NCBI RefSeq assembly: GCF_000835165.1
Contig: NZ_CP007790.1
Coordinates: 2,232,001 to 2,296,000, forward strand
Reading direction: 5' to 3'
Length of the DNA stretch: 64,000 nt
From: Corynebacterium marinum DSM 44953
GTDB taxonomy: Bacteria; Actinomycetota; Actinomycetes; Mycobacteriales; Mycobacteriaceae
Each line of letters opens with the position of its first letter. Position 1 is the first letter of the stretch. The notes under the pieces are model-generated. The model saw only the letters and a list, made by a program, of their open reading frames with translations, searched no databases and was not told where the DNA came from. Positions 33,328 through 42,171 of this stretch are shown here, one piece after another. The translations under genes were made by a program, and so were the position numbers.

Positions 33328-33834
33328 ATGGACTCCCCCACTTTCGACGCCGTCGTCACCGCCGTAGTCGGCCTGCTGCTCGCCGTCGGCGTCACCGGCA
33401 CGATCATCCCGATCCTGCCCGGCTCGATCCTGACGGTGGCCGCCCTCCTCGCCTGGGCCTGGCTGATCGGCAGCACCGCATCATGGACGGCCGGCCTCAT
33501 CGGTGCGGCGCTGGCCCTGATCGGCATGAGCGCCTCCCTGGTGCTGACCGGGCGCAAGATGCGCGCGCACAGGATCCCCAACGGGCCGGTGCTGGTCGGC
33601 GTCGCGGTGGGCGTCGCCGGAATGTTCATCGTCCCGGTGGTCGGGCTCTTCCTGGGATTCGCCCTCGGCCTGCTGCTCGCCGAGTTCGCCCGGCGGCGCG
33701 ATCTCGCCGCCGCCTGGCGCTCGTCCCTGGAAGCCATGAAATCCATGGGCCTGGGGATGCTGCTCGAATTCGCCTGCGCGTCGCTGGCCGCGTTCGTGTT
33801 CGCCGTGGGGGCCCTCATCCACTTCTCCGGATGA
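33328..33834 (+). CDS. DUF456 membrane protein
   Basis: From ATG 33328 a 168-residue protein with about five hydrophobic helices. [20 protein letters not shown] and [21 protein letters not shown] match the DUF456 pattern, where a Pro-Gly pair follows the first helix. Its role is unknown. It is divergent from lysS. A 10-bp hairpin spans its stop codon. Confidence 0.85.
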   Translation: MDSPTFDAVVTAVVGLLLAVGVTGTIIPILPGSILTVAALLAWAWLIGSTASWTAGLIGAALALIGMSASLVLTGRKMRAHRIPNGPVLVGVAVGVAGMFIVPVVGLFLGFALGLLLAEFARRRDLAAAWRSSLEAMKSMGLGMLLEFACASLAAFVFAVGALIHFSG

Positions 33835-33838
33835 GGGC
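33811..33838. terminator. Hairpin spanning the DUF456 stop codon, between convergent genes
   Basis: A perfect 10-bp stem (33811-33820 with 33829-33838) encloses the stop region of the DUF456 gene and ends 8 nt before the end of hmp. It could terminate both directions, but T runs are absent. Confidence 0.4.
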
Positions 33839-33845
33839 CTGCGAA

Positions 33846-35027
33846 CTAGCCCAGGAGCCAGTCGTTCGGGCTGAACAGCTCGAAGTGCACGGACTTCGGC
33901 GCCTTGTCGTCGGGCAGGTTCGCCAGGTCGTCGCGGACGGCCTGGAGGAAGCCGTTGCCGCCGCAGAGGTAGACGTCCGCGCCGCGGAGGTCGTGCTTCG
34001 CGACGTCGACAAGCACTCCCTCGGTGCGGTAGCAGGCCTCGGCCGTCACGTTGGGCAGCTTCTCCAGCAGGGTGGTGGTGTGCGCGCGCTGGGCGTGCAG
34101 CGCCTCGGAGTCGTCGGCGTGCAGGTAGAGCGTCGGGCGTCCGGAGCCGGTGCGGGCGAGGTAGCTGAGCATGCCGACCATCGGGGTGGAGCCGATGCCG
34201 GAGGAGACCAGGACCAGGGGGTTCTCGTCCTCGGCGTTCTTCAGGACCAGGTCGCCGGCGGCCAGGGTGGCCTGGATGGTGTCGCCGACGTTGACCTTCT
34301 CGCGCAGGTGGGTCGAGACCTCGCCCTCGGTCTCCACGGCGATGGTGTAGCGGCCCGGTTCCTGGGCGATGATCGAGTACTGGCGCAGCTGGCGCGCGCC
34401 GTCCTCGAGGATGACGCCGATGGAGGTGTACTGGCCCGGCAGGGGCTGGCTGAGCTCGCCCTCGAGGACGTAGACGGTCACCTGGTCGGAGACGGCGTCC
34501 TTCTCCACGACGGTGACGTCGCGGAAGACATCGCCCGGCTCGACGCCGTCGGAGGCGTAGAGCTCCTTCTCGAAGGTGATGAGCACGTCGGCCATGATCC
34601 AGTAGACCTCGCTCCAGGCCGCGGCGACCTCTGCGGTGACGACGTCCGCTCCGAGCACCTCGACGATCGCGGCGAAGAGGTTCTCGTAGACGACCTGGTA
34701 CTGGTCCTCGGTGATGCCGAGCGAGACGTGCTTGTGGCCGATGCGCTTGAGCAGGTCCACCGGGTCCGGGGCGTCCGGGTTGACCAGCATGGAGGCGAAC
34801 GTGGCCACAGAGGCGGCCAGTGCCTTCTGCTGCTCGCCGGACTTCTGGTTGCCGCGGTTGAAGGTGTTGGCCAGCAGCTCGGGATGCTTGCCGAACATGG
34901 TGCGGTAGAAGGTTGTGGCGATGGTCCCGATGTTCTCGCCGACGGCCGGCAGGGTGGCCTTGATGATCTCCTCGTTCTCCGGCTTGAGGTGGCGGTTGCG
35001 GGAGGTGGGCTCGGTGGTGACGAACAA
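33846..35027 (-). CDS. hmp: Flavohemoglobin (nitric oxide dioxygenase)
   Basis: This 393-residue protein converts NO plus O2 to nitrate using heme, FAD and NAD(P)H. The globin domain has TFNRGNQKSGEQQKALA and the proximal His in RIGHKHVSLGI. The FAD-binding beta-barrel has RQYSI, and the NAD domain has SSGIGSTPMVGML and YLCGGNGF. Translation appears to start at TTG 35027, with TAGGAG 9 nt upstream. The AT-rich 200-bp region before it probably carries the NO- or nitrate-responsive control. Confidence 0.94.
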   Translation of the reverse strand: MFVTTEPTSRNRHLKPENEEIIKATLPAVGENIGTIATTFYRTMFGKHPELLANTFNRGNQKSGEQQKALAASVATFASMLVNPDAPDPVDLLKRIGHKHVSLGITEDQYQVVYENLFAAIVEVLGADVVTAEVAAAWSEVYWIMADVLITFEKELYASDGVEPGDVFRDVTVVEKDAVSDQVTVYVLEGELSQPLPGQYTSIGVILEDGARQLRQYSIIAQEPGRYTIAVETEGEVSTHLREKVNVGDTIQATLAAGDLVLKNAEDENPLVLVSSGIGSTPMVGMLSYLARTGSGRPTLYLHADDSEALHAQRAHTTTLLEKLPNVTAEACYRTEGVLVDVAKHDLRGADVYLCGGNGFLQAVRDDLANLPDDKAPKSVHFELFSPNDWLLG

Positions 35028-35232
35028 GTGGTCTCACTCCTAAGGAGGTGGGCAGTGGCGGTCTGCCACGATATTACACAGTTAAACCCGTACTTATTCA
35101 ACCCTTGCCCGAATTTTTTCCCGAGTTATTTTGAGTTAACCAACACTTCTTCTAGATATCACCATCGGGACACCCGGCATCCTTAAGGTCCCTTCAGTCT
35201 CAATCGATATTTCTCAGACTCCGGAGGACACC

Positions 35233-37323
35233 ATGACCCTGAAGGGTCTCAATCTTTTCAGCAGCAAGTTCACCTCTTCCCGCAGCTCCGTCACCTGCAC
35301 CTACAAGTGCGGCAACGCCTGCTTCGGGGAGTGCGAGAACAAGTCGGACAACCCCTACTTCGGCGACATGATGTCCCGCCGCTCCGCCCTCAAGGCCGGC
35401 AGCCTCACCGTCCTCACCGTCGGCGGCGGCGCCGCGATGGCCTCCCTCGCCCCCGCGGCGGCAGCGGCGCCCTTCGGTTCCTCCGCACTCCCGGGCTCCT
35501 CCTCCCGGAACGCGGCACCGGCTTCCGTCAAGGGCATGCAGTTCGCGCCGGTGGCCCCCAACGAGCGGGACGAGGTCGTCATCCCGGCCGGGTACCAGCA
35601 GTCCGTACTCATCGCCTGGGGAGATCCGGTCATCGAGGGCGCCGAAGAATTCGACATCAACAACCAGACCGCCGCACAGGCCGAGAAGCAGTTCGGCTTC
35701 AACAACGACTTCGCCGGACTGCTCGATCACCCCACCGACCCCGACCGCATGGTCTACGTGGCCTCCCACGAGTACACCACCGAGCCGCACATGCACCCGG
35801 GGTACGACTCCGACAACCCGACCGAGGAGCAGGTGAAGATCGGCTGGGCCAACCACGGCCTGACCGTCCTCGAGGTGTCCAAGGACGCCCGCACCGGCGA
35901 GCTCAGGCGCGAGTTCGGCGACCTCAACCGCCGCATCACCGCCACCTCCCCCTTCAAGCTGGTCGGCCCGGCCGCCGGCTCCGAGTACGTGAAGACCTCC
36001 GCCGACAGGAAGGGCGAGACCGTCCTGGGCACCCTCAACAACTGCGCCGGCGGCGTCACCCCCTGGGGCACCATCCTCTCGGGCGAGGAGAACTTCGACC
36101 AGTACTTCGCCCACTCCGCCTCGGTCACCGACGAGCGAGTCAAGACCTCCCTCGACCGCCTGGGCATCCCGAAGGGCGAGTCGGGCCGCAAGTGGGAGCG
36201 TTTCGACGCCCGTTTCGACGTCTCCCAGGAGCCGAACGAGGTCAACCGCTTCGGCTACATCGTCGAGCTCAACCCCTTCGACGCCACCTCCACCCCGGTC
36301 AAGCACACCGCCCTGGGCCGCTTCAAGCACGAGGCCGGCAACATCCATGTCACCGGCGACGGCACCGTGGTCTGCTACTCCGGCGACGACGCCCGCTTCG
36401 AGTACCTCTACAAGTTCGTCTCCTCCCGCAAGATGATCGACGGCGACATCGATCACAACCTGACCATCCTGGACCACGGCACCCTGTACGTCGCCGTGAT
36501 GGAGGGCAACTCCCCGCAGCACGAGTTCGACGGCTCCGGCCTGCTCCCCTCCGACGGCGCCTTCGACGGTTCCGGCCGCTGGGAGCCGCTGCTCAGCGTC
36601 GACGAGAAGGGCAAGGCGAAGTCCCACGTCGAGGGCTTCAGTGCTGAAGAGGTGGCCATCTTCACCCGCGAGGCCGCCGACGCCAAGGGCGCCACCAAGA
36701 TGGACCGCCCCGAGGACGTCGAGGCGTCCCCGGTCACCGGCAAGGTCTACATGGCCCTGACCAACAACAAGTACCGCGGCGCGGCCGAGGAGAGCCACCG
36801 CCAGAACTGGGAGGACGTCACCGAGTACGCGCCGGTCAAGGAGAACAAGAACGGCCTCGTCATGGAGCTCGACGACGAGCACGCAGGCACGAGCTTCACG
36901 TGGAACCTCATCCTCGTCTGCGGCGAACCGGAGGAGGCCTACACCTACTTCGGCGGCTTCGACAAGACCAAGGTCTCCCCGATCTCCTGCCCGGACAACC
37001 TGGCGTTCGACGAGTACGGCAACCTGTGGGTCTCCACCGACGGCAACGCCCTGGGCTCCAACGACGGCCTCTACGCACTGACCGTCGAAGGCCCGAACCG
37101 CGGCGAGCTCAAGTGCTTCCTCACCGTGCCCTACGCGGCCGAGACCTGCGGCCCGATCGTCGACAAACAGCGCGTCATCGTCAACGTCCAGCACCCGGGG
37201 GAGGCGGACGGCGCATCCGTCGCCAACCCGGCGTCCAACTGGCCGGAGGGCGGCAACTCCAACCCGCGCCCGGCTGCGGTCGTGGTGTGGAAGGCCAACG
37301 GCGGCGAGATCGGCGTCGAGTAG
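35233..37323 (+). CDS. PhoX-family alkaline phosphatase, Tat-exported
   Basis: A 696-residue DUF839/PhoX protein. A twin-arginine signal (SRRSALKAG, then a hydrophobic stretch ending AAAAAP) lies at residues 48-80, preceded by an unusual 45-residue region with three cysteines (CTYKCGNACFGEC). The mature part has PhoX features including NNCAGGVTPWGTILSGEEN, GRFKHEAGN and a CPDNLAFDEYGNLW blade. PhoX enzymes are calcium- and iron-dependent phosphatases that release phosphate outside the cell. GGAGG precedes the ATG, and an intrinsic terminator follows. Confidence 0.9.
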   Translation: MTLKGLNLFSSKFTSSRSSVTCTYKCGNACFGECENKSDNPYFGDMMSRRSALKAGSLTVLTVGGGAAMASLAPAAAAAPFGSSALPGSSSRNAAPASVKGMQFAPVAPNERDEVVIPAGYQQSVLIAWGDPVIEGAEEFDINNQTAAQAEKQFGFNNDFAGLLDHPTDPDRMVYVASHEYTTEPHMHPGYDSDNPTEEQVKIGWANHGLTVLEVSKDARTGELRREFGDLNRRITATSPFKLVGPAAGSEYVKTSADRKGETVLGTLNNCAGGVTPWGTILSGEENFDQYFAHSASVTDERVKTSLDRLGIPKGESGRKWERFDARFDVSQEPNEVNRFGYIVELNPFDATSTPVKHTALGRFKHEAGNIHVTGDGTVVCYSGDDARFEYLYKFVSSRKMIDGDIDHNLTILDHGTLYVAVMEGNSPQHEFDGSGLLPSDGAFDGSGRWEPLLSVDEKGKAKSHVEGFSAEEVAIFTREAADAKGATKMDRPEDVEASPVTGKVYMALTNNKYRGAAEESHRQNWEDVTEYAPVKENKNGLVMELDDEHAGTSFTWNLILVCGEPEEAYTYFGGFDKTKVSPISCPDNLAFDEYGNLWVSTDGNALGSNDGLYALTVEGPNRGELKCFLTVPYAAETCGPIVDKQRVIVNVQHPGEADGASVANPASNWPEGGNSNPRPAAVVVWKANGGEIGVE

Positions 37324-37336
37324 CGGCACCTGAACG

Positions 37337-37374
37337 AACCCCCGGCGGCAGCGGACGGCGCCCCGGGGGTTTTT
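37337..37374 (+). terminator. Intrinsic terminator after the PhoX gene
   Basis: A 9-bp stem (37337-37345 with 37363-37371) is followed by a five-T run, 14 nt after the stop codon. Confidence 0.85.
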
Positions 37375-37437
37375 CATCCCCGCCACGAGGGGCCCGGCCC
37401 CCTTCCCGAACTCCGGGTTTTCCCGGAGCAAAACAAG

Positions 37438-37469
37438 TGGTACTACCAGTCATTTGGTGGTCTGTACCA
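37438..37469 (+). promoter_or_regulatory. Candidate GntR/LldR-type operators upstream of cstA
   Basis: Two imperfect palindromes, TGGTACTACCA (37438-37448) and TGGTCTGTACCA (37458-37469), lie about 105 nt before cstA. The outer arms also form an 8-bp inverted repeat. The first fits the TNGTNNNACNA operator I recall for C. glutamicum LldR, a lactate-sensing GntR regulator. Confidence 0.5.
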
Positions 37470-37572
37470 CTGGATATGGCAAAATAAGGGACGCAACACA
37501 ATCACCGGCGGCCGATGACCCTTCCCACGCGGGAGCCCTCAGGGCCGCCCCTAGCCAATTAAGGGACGCTCC

Positions 37573-39303
37573 ATGAACTCACTGATCCTGGTTGTGATCG
37601 GCGTCGGCATGATGATCGGCGGCTACCTGCTGTACTCCCGTTTCCTCGGGAGCAAGGTGTACCAGCTGTCCGGAAACTACCGCACCCCCGCCCACACGAT
37701 GAACGACGGCGTGGACTACGTCCCCACCAACAAGTTCGTCCTCTGGGGCCACCACTTCACCTCCGTCGCAGGTGCCGCACCCATCGTCGGCCCGGCCGTC
37801 GCGGTGATCTGGGGCTGGTTCCCCGCATTCCTCTGGGTGACCATCGGCACCGTCTTCATCGCCGGCATGCACGACTTCGGCGCCCTGTGGGCGTCCCAGC
37901 GGCACAAGGGGCAGTCGATCGGCACCTTGTCCGGCCGCTACATCGGCGCGCGCGGGCGCAACCTCTTCCTCATCGTCATCTTCCTGCTGCTGCTCATGGT
38001 CGTCGCCGCTTTCGCGGTGGTCATCTCCGGCCTGCTGGTCTCCACGCCGACGGCGGTCATCCCGACCTGGGGCGCGATCATCGTAGCGCTGTTCATCGGC
38101 CAGGCCATCTACCGTTTCAAGTGGAGCCTGCCGCTGGTCTCCGTCGTCGGCGTCGTCGCGCTGTACGCCCTCATGATCATCGGCGACCGTTTCCCCGTCG
38201 TCCTCCCGGACTCCATCCTCGGCCTGTCCCCCAACGCCTTCTGGATCATCGTCCTGTTCATCTACGGCGGCATCGCCTCCCTGCTGCCGGTGTGGGTGCT
38301 GCTGCAGCCGCGCGACTACATCAACGGCCTTCAGCTGTTCGTCGGCCTGGGTATTCTCTACGGTTCCTTCCTGGTCACCGCCCCGACGCTGGTCGCCCCG
38401 GCGATCAACACCAACGTGCCTGAGGGCACGCCCTCGATGTTCCCGCTGCTCTTCGTCACCATCGCCTGCGGCGCGATCTCCGGTTTCCACGGCATCGTCT
38501 CCTCCGGCACCTCCGCCAAGCAGCTGGACAAGGAGACCGACTCCCGCTTCGTCGGCTACTTCGGCGCCGTCGGCGAGGGCCTGCTGGCGCTCGGCACGAT
38601 CATCGCCACCACCGCCGGTTTCCGCACCCTTGCCGACTGGGAGGCCATCTACACCGCCTTCAACCAGGGCGGCGTCAACGCCTTCGTCGCCGGCGGCGGA
38701 AGCCTCATCAACGAGGGCCTCGGCATCCCCACCTCCCTGTCCGCCACCATCCTGGCGACCATGGCCGTGCTCTTCGCCGCCACCACCATGGACACCGGTG
38801 TGCGTCTGCAGCGCTTCGTCGTCCAGGAGATCGGCGAGATCGTCGGCGTGAAGCTCAACGCGCTGGTGGCCACGGCCATCGTCATCGTCGTCGCCCTGGG
38901 CCTGACCTTCTCCGCCGGCGGCGACGGATCAGGCGGCATGCTCATCTGGCCGCTGTTCGGCACCACCAACCAGCTCATGGCGGCGCTGACCCTGTCGATC
39001 ATCGCGGTGATCCTCACCCGCCTGCGCCGCCCCACCTGGCCGGTGCTCATCCCGCTGGTGTTCGTGCTCGTGATGTCCCTGTGGGCCGCCGTGGTTCAGC
39101 TGCAGTCCTTCTGGGACGCGCAGAACTGGCTGCTGCTGGCCATCGACGTGGTCATCCTCATCTCCGCCATCTGGGTCACGGTCGAGGCGTTCGCCGCCAT
39201 GCGCCGCGCCCGCACCGAACCGGCCGTCGTCTGGTCCGACGACGACACCGACGCCCCGGCACCGGCCGTCGCCGGTACCGGCACCGCCGACCAGAAGCTG
39301 TGA
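37573..39303 (+). CDS. cstA: CstA-family carbon starvation / pyruvate carrier
   Basis: This 576-residue protein has about 15 membrane helices. It carries the CstA signature region (DYVPTNKFVLWGHHFTSVAGAAPIVGPA), MHDFGALWASQRH, SGFHGIVSSGTSAKQ and FGTTNQLMAALTL. Characterised CstA/BtsT members import pyruvate with protons and some have been linked to peptide use. This is the shorter form, well under the roughly 700 residues of E. coli CstA. Two genes follow within 10 nt, forming a tight operon. The 200-bp upstream region carries GntR-like palindromes. Confidence 0.92.
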   Translation: MNSLILVVIGVGMMIGGYLLYSRFLGSKVYQLSGNYRTPAHTMNDGVDYVPTNKFVLWGHHFTSVAGAAPIVGPAVAVIWGWFPAFLWVTIGTVFIAGMHDFGALWASQRHKGQSIGTLSGRYIGARGRNLFLIVIFLLLLMVVAAFAVVISGLLVSTPTAVIPTWGAIIVALFIGQAIYRFKWSLPLVSVVGVVALYALMIIGDRFPVVLPDSILGLSPNAFWIIVLFIYGGIASLLPVWVLLQPRDYINGLQLFVGLGILYGSFLVTAPTLVAPAINTNVPEGTPSMFPLLFVTIACGAISGFHGIVSSGTSAKQLDKETDSRFVGYFGAVGEGLLALGTIIATTAGFRTLADWEAIYTAFNQGGVNAFVAGGGSLINEGLGIPTSLSATILATMAVLFAATTMDTGVRLQRFVVQEIGEIVGVKLNALVATAIVIVVALGLTFSAGGDGSGGMLIWPLFGTTNQLMAALTLSIIAVILTRLRRPTWPVLIPLVFVLVMSLWAAVVQLQSFWDAQNWLLLAIDVVILISAIWVTVEAFAAMRRARTEPAVVWSDDDTDAPAPAVAGTGTADQKL

Positions 39304-39307
39304 CGCC

Positions 39308-39571
39308 GTGAGCCTCCGGGACAGGCTGAAGGCCTTCACCGACGGGTTGACGGAGTTCTACGCCGGCCCGTACCGGGCGACCTTCATCAAAGCCCGCCAG
39401 CAGGAGGACGACCTCTTCATGATGCTGGTCCTCTCGGAGGCTCTCGGCGTGCCCAACCCCGCCAGCTACTACACACTCGAACTGCTCCCGATCGTCTACG
39501 AGGACTTCCACGCCTGGCACCGCCGCATGGGCATGGAACATTCACCCCTGGAGAACATCCAATGCTGCTAG
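39308..39571 (+). CDS. Small protein with C-terminal Cys-Cys (cory-CC-star type)
   Basis: An 87-residue soluble protein from GTG 39308, 4 nt after cstA. It is rich in aromatic residues (TEFYAGPYRATFIKARQQED, NPASYYTLELLPIVYEDFHAWH) and ends in NIQCC. This matches what I recall of a small corynebacterial family named for its terminal Cys-Cys. CstA genes elsewhere are often followed by a different small protein of the YbdD/DUF466 type, so this may be its counterpart. The Cys-Cys codons lie inside the overlap with the ATPase gene that follows. Confidence 0.85.
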   Translation: MSLRDRLKAFTDGLTEFYAGPYRATFIKARQQEDDLFMMLVLSEALGVPNPASYYTLELLPIVYEDFHAWHRRMGMEHSPLENIQCC

Positions 39572-40521
39572 ATCTCGTCGATTCCACCCGCATCATCTTC
39601 TTCGGGGGCAAGGGCGGCGTGGGTAAGACGACCGTCGCTTCGGCCACCGCCACCGCGCTCGCCGCGGCCGGGCGCAGCGTCCTCCTCGTCTCCACCGACC
39701 CCGCCCACAACCTGGGGCACCTGTGGGACCGGCGGATCGGGGACCGGGTGACCACCGTCCGGGAGAACCTCGACGTCCTCGAGCTCGACCCAGCCGAAAC
39801 CACCCGGGCCCACCTCAAGGCCGTCGGCCACACCATGCGCAGGATGATGCCCGAGCACCTCCACAGCGAGGTGACCCGGCATCTGGAGCTCTCCGCCCAG
39901 TCCCCCGGCACACACGAGGCGGCGGTCCTGGAGCGCATCGCCGAGATCGTCGAGGGATCCGGGGACTACGACCACGTCATCTTCGACACCGCCCCCTCCG
40001 GCCACACCTCCCGCCTCATGGCGCTGCCGGAGCTCATGGCCGCCTGGACCGACGGTCTCCTCGACCGCCGCGACAAGTCCGAGCACCTCTCCGCCGTGGT
40101 CCGGGGTCTGTCCCCGACCGGCCGGGACCGGGTGGCGGCCGCCGAAGACCCCGTGGACCGCCGCAACCAGGAGCTGCGTTCCGTCCTGCTGAAACGCCGG
40201 CAGCGCTTCACCCACCTGCGCGACGTGCTCACCGACCCCGCGCAGTGCGTCTTCTTCATCGTGCTCACCGCCGAACGGCTGCCCGTCCTGGAAACCCGCG
40301 AGTTCCACGACGAACTCCGCACCTCCGGGGTGCGCATCGGCGGCCTGGTGGTCAACCGCCGCTCCCCCGCGGACCAGGGCGAGTTCCTTGCCGGCCGCCG
40401 CGTCCTCGAAGAGGAGGCCCTCGCCGGCCTGCTTCTCGACGTCCCCGTCATCCAGCTGCCCCTCCTGGCCACGGAGGTCACGGGCCTGGCAGGCGTCGAG
40501 GCCTTCGCCGAGCTTCTCTGA
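39562..40521 (+). CDS. ArsA/Get3-like anion-transporting ATPase family protein
   Basis: A 319-residue P-loop ATPase with the deviant Walker A GGKGGVGKTT at 15-24, switch I STDPAHNLG, and the switch II-type motif FDTAPSGHTSRLM, all diagnostic of ArsA/Get3. It has one ATPase domain, so it would act as a dimer. No ars genes are nearby. Family members either energise metalloid export or chaperone membrane-protein tails. Coupling to the CstA carrier and the Cys-Cys protein (10-nt overlap) suggests work on one of those. That is inference. Confidence 0.88.
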   Translation: MLLDLVDSTRIIFFGGKGGVGKTTVASATATALAAAGRSVLLVSTDPAHNLGHLWDRRIGDRVTTVRENLDVLELDPAETTRAHLKAVGHTMRRMMPEHLHSEVTRHLELSAQSPGTHEAAVLERIAEIVEGSGDYDHVIFDTAPSGHTSRLMALPELMAAWTDGLLDRRDKSEHLSAVVRGLSPTGRDRVAAAEDPVDRRNQELRSVLLKRRQRFTHLRDVLTDPAQCVFFIVLTAERLPVLETREFHDELRTSGVRIGGLVVNRRSPADQGEFLAGRRVLEEEALAGLLLDVPVIQLPLLATEVTGLAGVEAFAELL

Positions 40522-40541
40522 GGCCGGGTCGGCAGGTCGAT

Positions 40542-40588
40542 AAAGACGGGCCGTCGTCAGATGTCACATCCGACGACGGCCCGTCTTT
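40542..40588. terminator. Bidirectional terminator between the ArsA-like gene and panC
   Basis: A 17-bp stem (40542-40558 with 40572-40588) with an extra inner stem is flanked by AAA and TTTT, so it can end transcripts from both convergent operons. Confidence 0.85.
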
Positions 40589-40626
40589 TCATTCATGCAG
40601 CTCAGGGCGTTATGGACTTGGTCGCG

Positions 40627-40642
40627 GCGTCACATGTGACGC
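40627..40642. repeat. Perfect 16-bp palindrome downstream of panC
   Basis: GCGTCACATGTGACGC is fully self-complementary. It lies between the bidirectional terminator and the panC stop. It could be a second hairpin at the operon end or a protein site. Confidence 0.6.
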
Positions 40643-40661
40643 TGCATCGTCTCTCCTGCCC

Positions 40662-41468
40662 CTACCCCTCGATGTTGCGGAAGCCGATGCCCAGCGGCAG
40701 GCCGACGTTGTCGATGAGCCGCACGCCTCCGACGTCGGCCGACAGCAGCAGCCGCGCGTCCCCGGTCTCGGGGGCATCGCCGAGGTCCAGACCGCGGAGC
40801 TCGAGGTAGTCCACCGCCACGCCCGCGGTGTCCAGGACGCTCCGGGCGACTTCGAGGACGGCGGCGGCTCCGTGCTCGGCGGCGTGAGCGCCGGCGGTCA
40901 GCGCGGCGGACAGCGCCATGGCCTGGTCCCGGGCGGACTCCTCGACGCCCGCGTTGCGCAGGGAGACCGCCAGACCGTCGGGCATGCGGACGGTGGGTAC
41001 GCCGTGGAGCTTGACCGGCAGGTGCAGATCGGTGATGGCGGCCTGGAGGGCGCGCATCTGCTCGTAGTCCTTCTCGCCGACCACCACGTCGGAGGGGCCC
41101 ACCAGGTTGATCAGGGTCAGTTCGAGGGTGAGGCGGCGGGCCACGTCCCCGACCGGTTCGAGGTCGAGATCGACGGGCTGGACCAGGGTGCGCAGGCCGC
41201 GAGGCCACAGGGAGTCCTGGTCGTAACGGAAGACGGCGTCGACGCCCTCGGCCGCGAAATCACCGGGAATCTCCTCCCCCGCCCAGGCGACGACAACCAC
41301 GCCCCGCGGAAGGCGCCGGGCGGCGCGCACCAGCGCGATGTGTCCGGCATGCAGTCCGGCACCGAGGGGGACGAGTGCGACCGGGCGGCCGCTTTTGCGC
41401 ATGGCGCGGGCCAGCACGGCGATCTGCTCGGACCCGAACTCGGTGGCCTGACCTGGTGTGAAGCTCAA
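40662..41468 (-). CDS. panC: Pantothenate synthetase
   Basis: This 268-residue enzyme ligates pantoate and beta-alanine, using ATP, to make pantothenate for coenzyme A. The nucleotidyl-transferase signature LVPLGAGLHAGHIALVRAAR (HxGH) and DVVVGEKDYEQ are present, and PTVRMPDGLAVSLRN fits the pantoate site, though several positions deviate from typical PanC (the usual PTMG is PLGA). The TTG start at 41468 has AGGAG upstream and overlaps the previous gene by 4 nt. It is the last gene of the folate operon, as in mycobacteria. Confidence 0.85.
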   Translation of the reverse strand: MSFTPGQATEFGSEQIAVLARAMRKSGRPVALVPLGAGLHAGHIALVRAARRLPRGVVVVAWAGEEIPGDFAAEGVDAVFRYDQDSLWPRGLRTLVQPVDLDLEPVGDVARRLTLELTLINLVGPSDVVVGEKDYEQMRALQAAITDLHLPVKLHGVPTVRMPDGLAVSLRNAGVEESARDQAMALSAALTAGAHAAEHGAAAVLEVARSVLDTAGVAVDYLELRGLDLGDAPETGDARLLLSADVGGVRLIDNVGLPLGIGFRNIEG

Positions 41469-42169
41469 AGTTTCTCCTCTTGAATGGCCCAGAGCTCTGC
41501 GTCCTGGTTGTACTGGGTCTCGGCGACGCGCCGGGATGCCTGCCGGAAGGCGCGCGCCTGGCCGGGGTTGTCGATTGCCGCCCACTGGGCGCGCAGAGAC
41601 GCGACGTCGGGAAGCCGGCGCAGGGTGCCCGAAGCGTCGGCGACGTCGGCGGCCTCCTGGGCATCGCCGAGGACGTCGGAAAGCAGACGCACGGCATCCT
41701 GCCGGAGGGTGTGCACGACCTGGAGGTAGGTGACGGCCGCGCCGAGGCGGAGCCGGTCGGCGTCGGTGAAGTGGAGGGCGCTGGCCCCCATTTCACCGAT
41801 GATGAGGTCCGCGATCGTCTCCCCGACCTCGTCGACCGTGGTCACGGCCCACCGCCGGGGGCTGAGGGGTCCCAGCGCGATCACGACTGCGCCGGTCACC
41901 TCGAGGGGGTCCATGATCTGCACGCCGTGGGCGAGCGAGGTGTGGACGAAGATCTGGCCGCGCCGCGCCCGGTCCGCGAGCCTCTCGACGGCCGCCTCCA
42001 GCAACGGCTCACGCACCTCCAGGATCACCATGTCGAGGTCTTCCACGCTCGGTGGATCCGGGTCGTAGTCGAGGTAGCTGACGTCGTGGCCGACCTGCGC
42101 GAGCTGGTCGGGCAGGGGCGACAGGCGCGAGTCGCCGTAGACGCCGACCCGCATGCGGGGAGCCTGCAC
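41465..42169 (-). CDS. Rossmann-fold/DUF2520-like protein (Rv3603c-like)
   Basis: A 234-residue protein from GTG 42169, with GAGGAG 5 nt upstream. An N-terminal dinucleotide-binding fold (RVGVYGDSRLSPLPDQLAQ) is followed by a helical C-terminal part, the layout of Rossmann-like/DUF2520 proteins. It always accompanies panC in mycobacteria and corynebacteria. Its reaction is unknown. A ketopantoate-reductase-like role has been suspected from context, which is inference. Confidence 0.75.
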   Translation of the reverse strand: MQAPRMRVGVYGDSRLSPLPDQLAQVGHDVSYLDYDPDPPSVEDLDMVILEVREPLLEAAVERLADRARRGQIFVHTSLAHGVQIMDPLEVTGAVVIALGPLSPRRWAVTTVDEVGETIADLIIGEMGASALHFTDADRLRLGAAVTYLQVVHTLRQDAVRLLSDVLGDAQEAADVADASGTLRRLPDVASLRAQWAAIDNPGQARAFRQASRRVAETQYNQDAELWAIQEEKL

Positions 42170-42171
42170 TG

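Noticed and set aside
40627..40642. GlxR (cAMP receptor) binding site at the palindrome
   Set aside because: The half-sites are in the reverse order (TCACA-TGTGA rather than TGTGA-N6-TCACA), and it lies at operon ends, not at a promoter.
40662..41468. PanC dismissed as a non-functional copy because of a deviant PTMG motif
   Set aside because: The HxGH signature and operon position with its usual neighbours are kept, so it is retained as panC with slightly reduced confidence.
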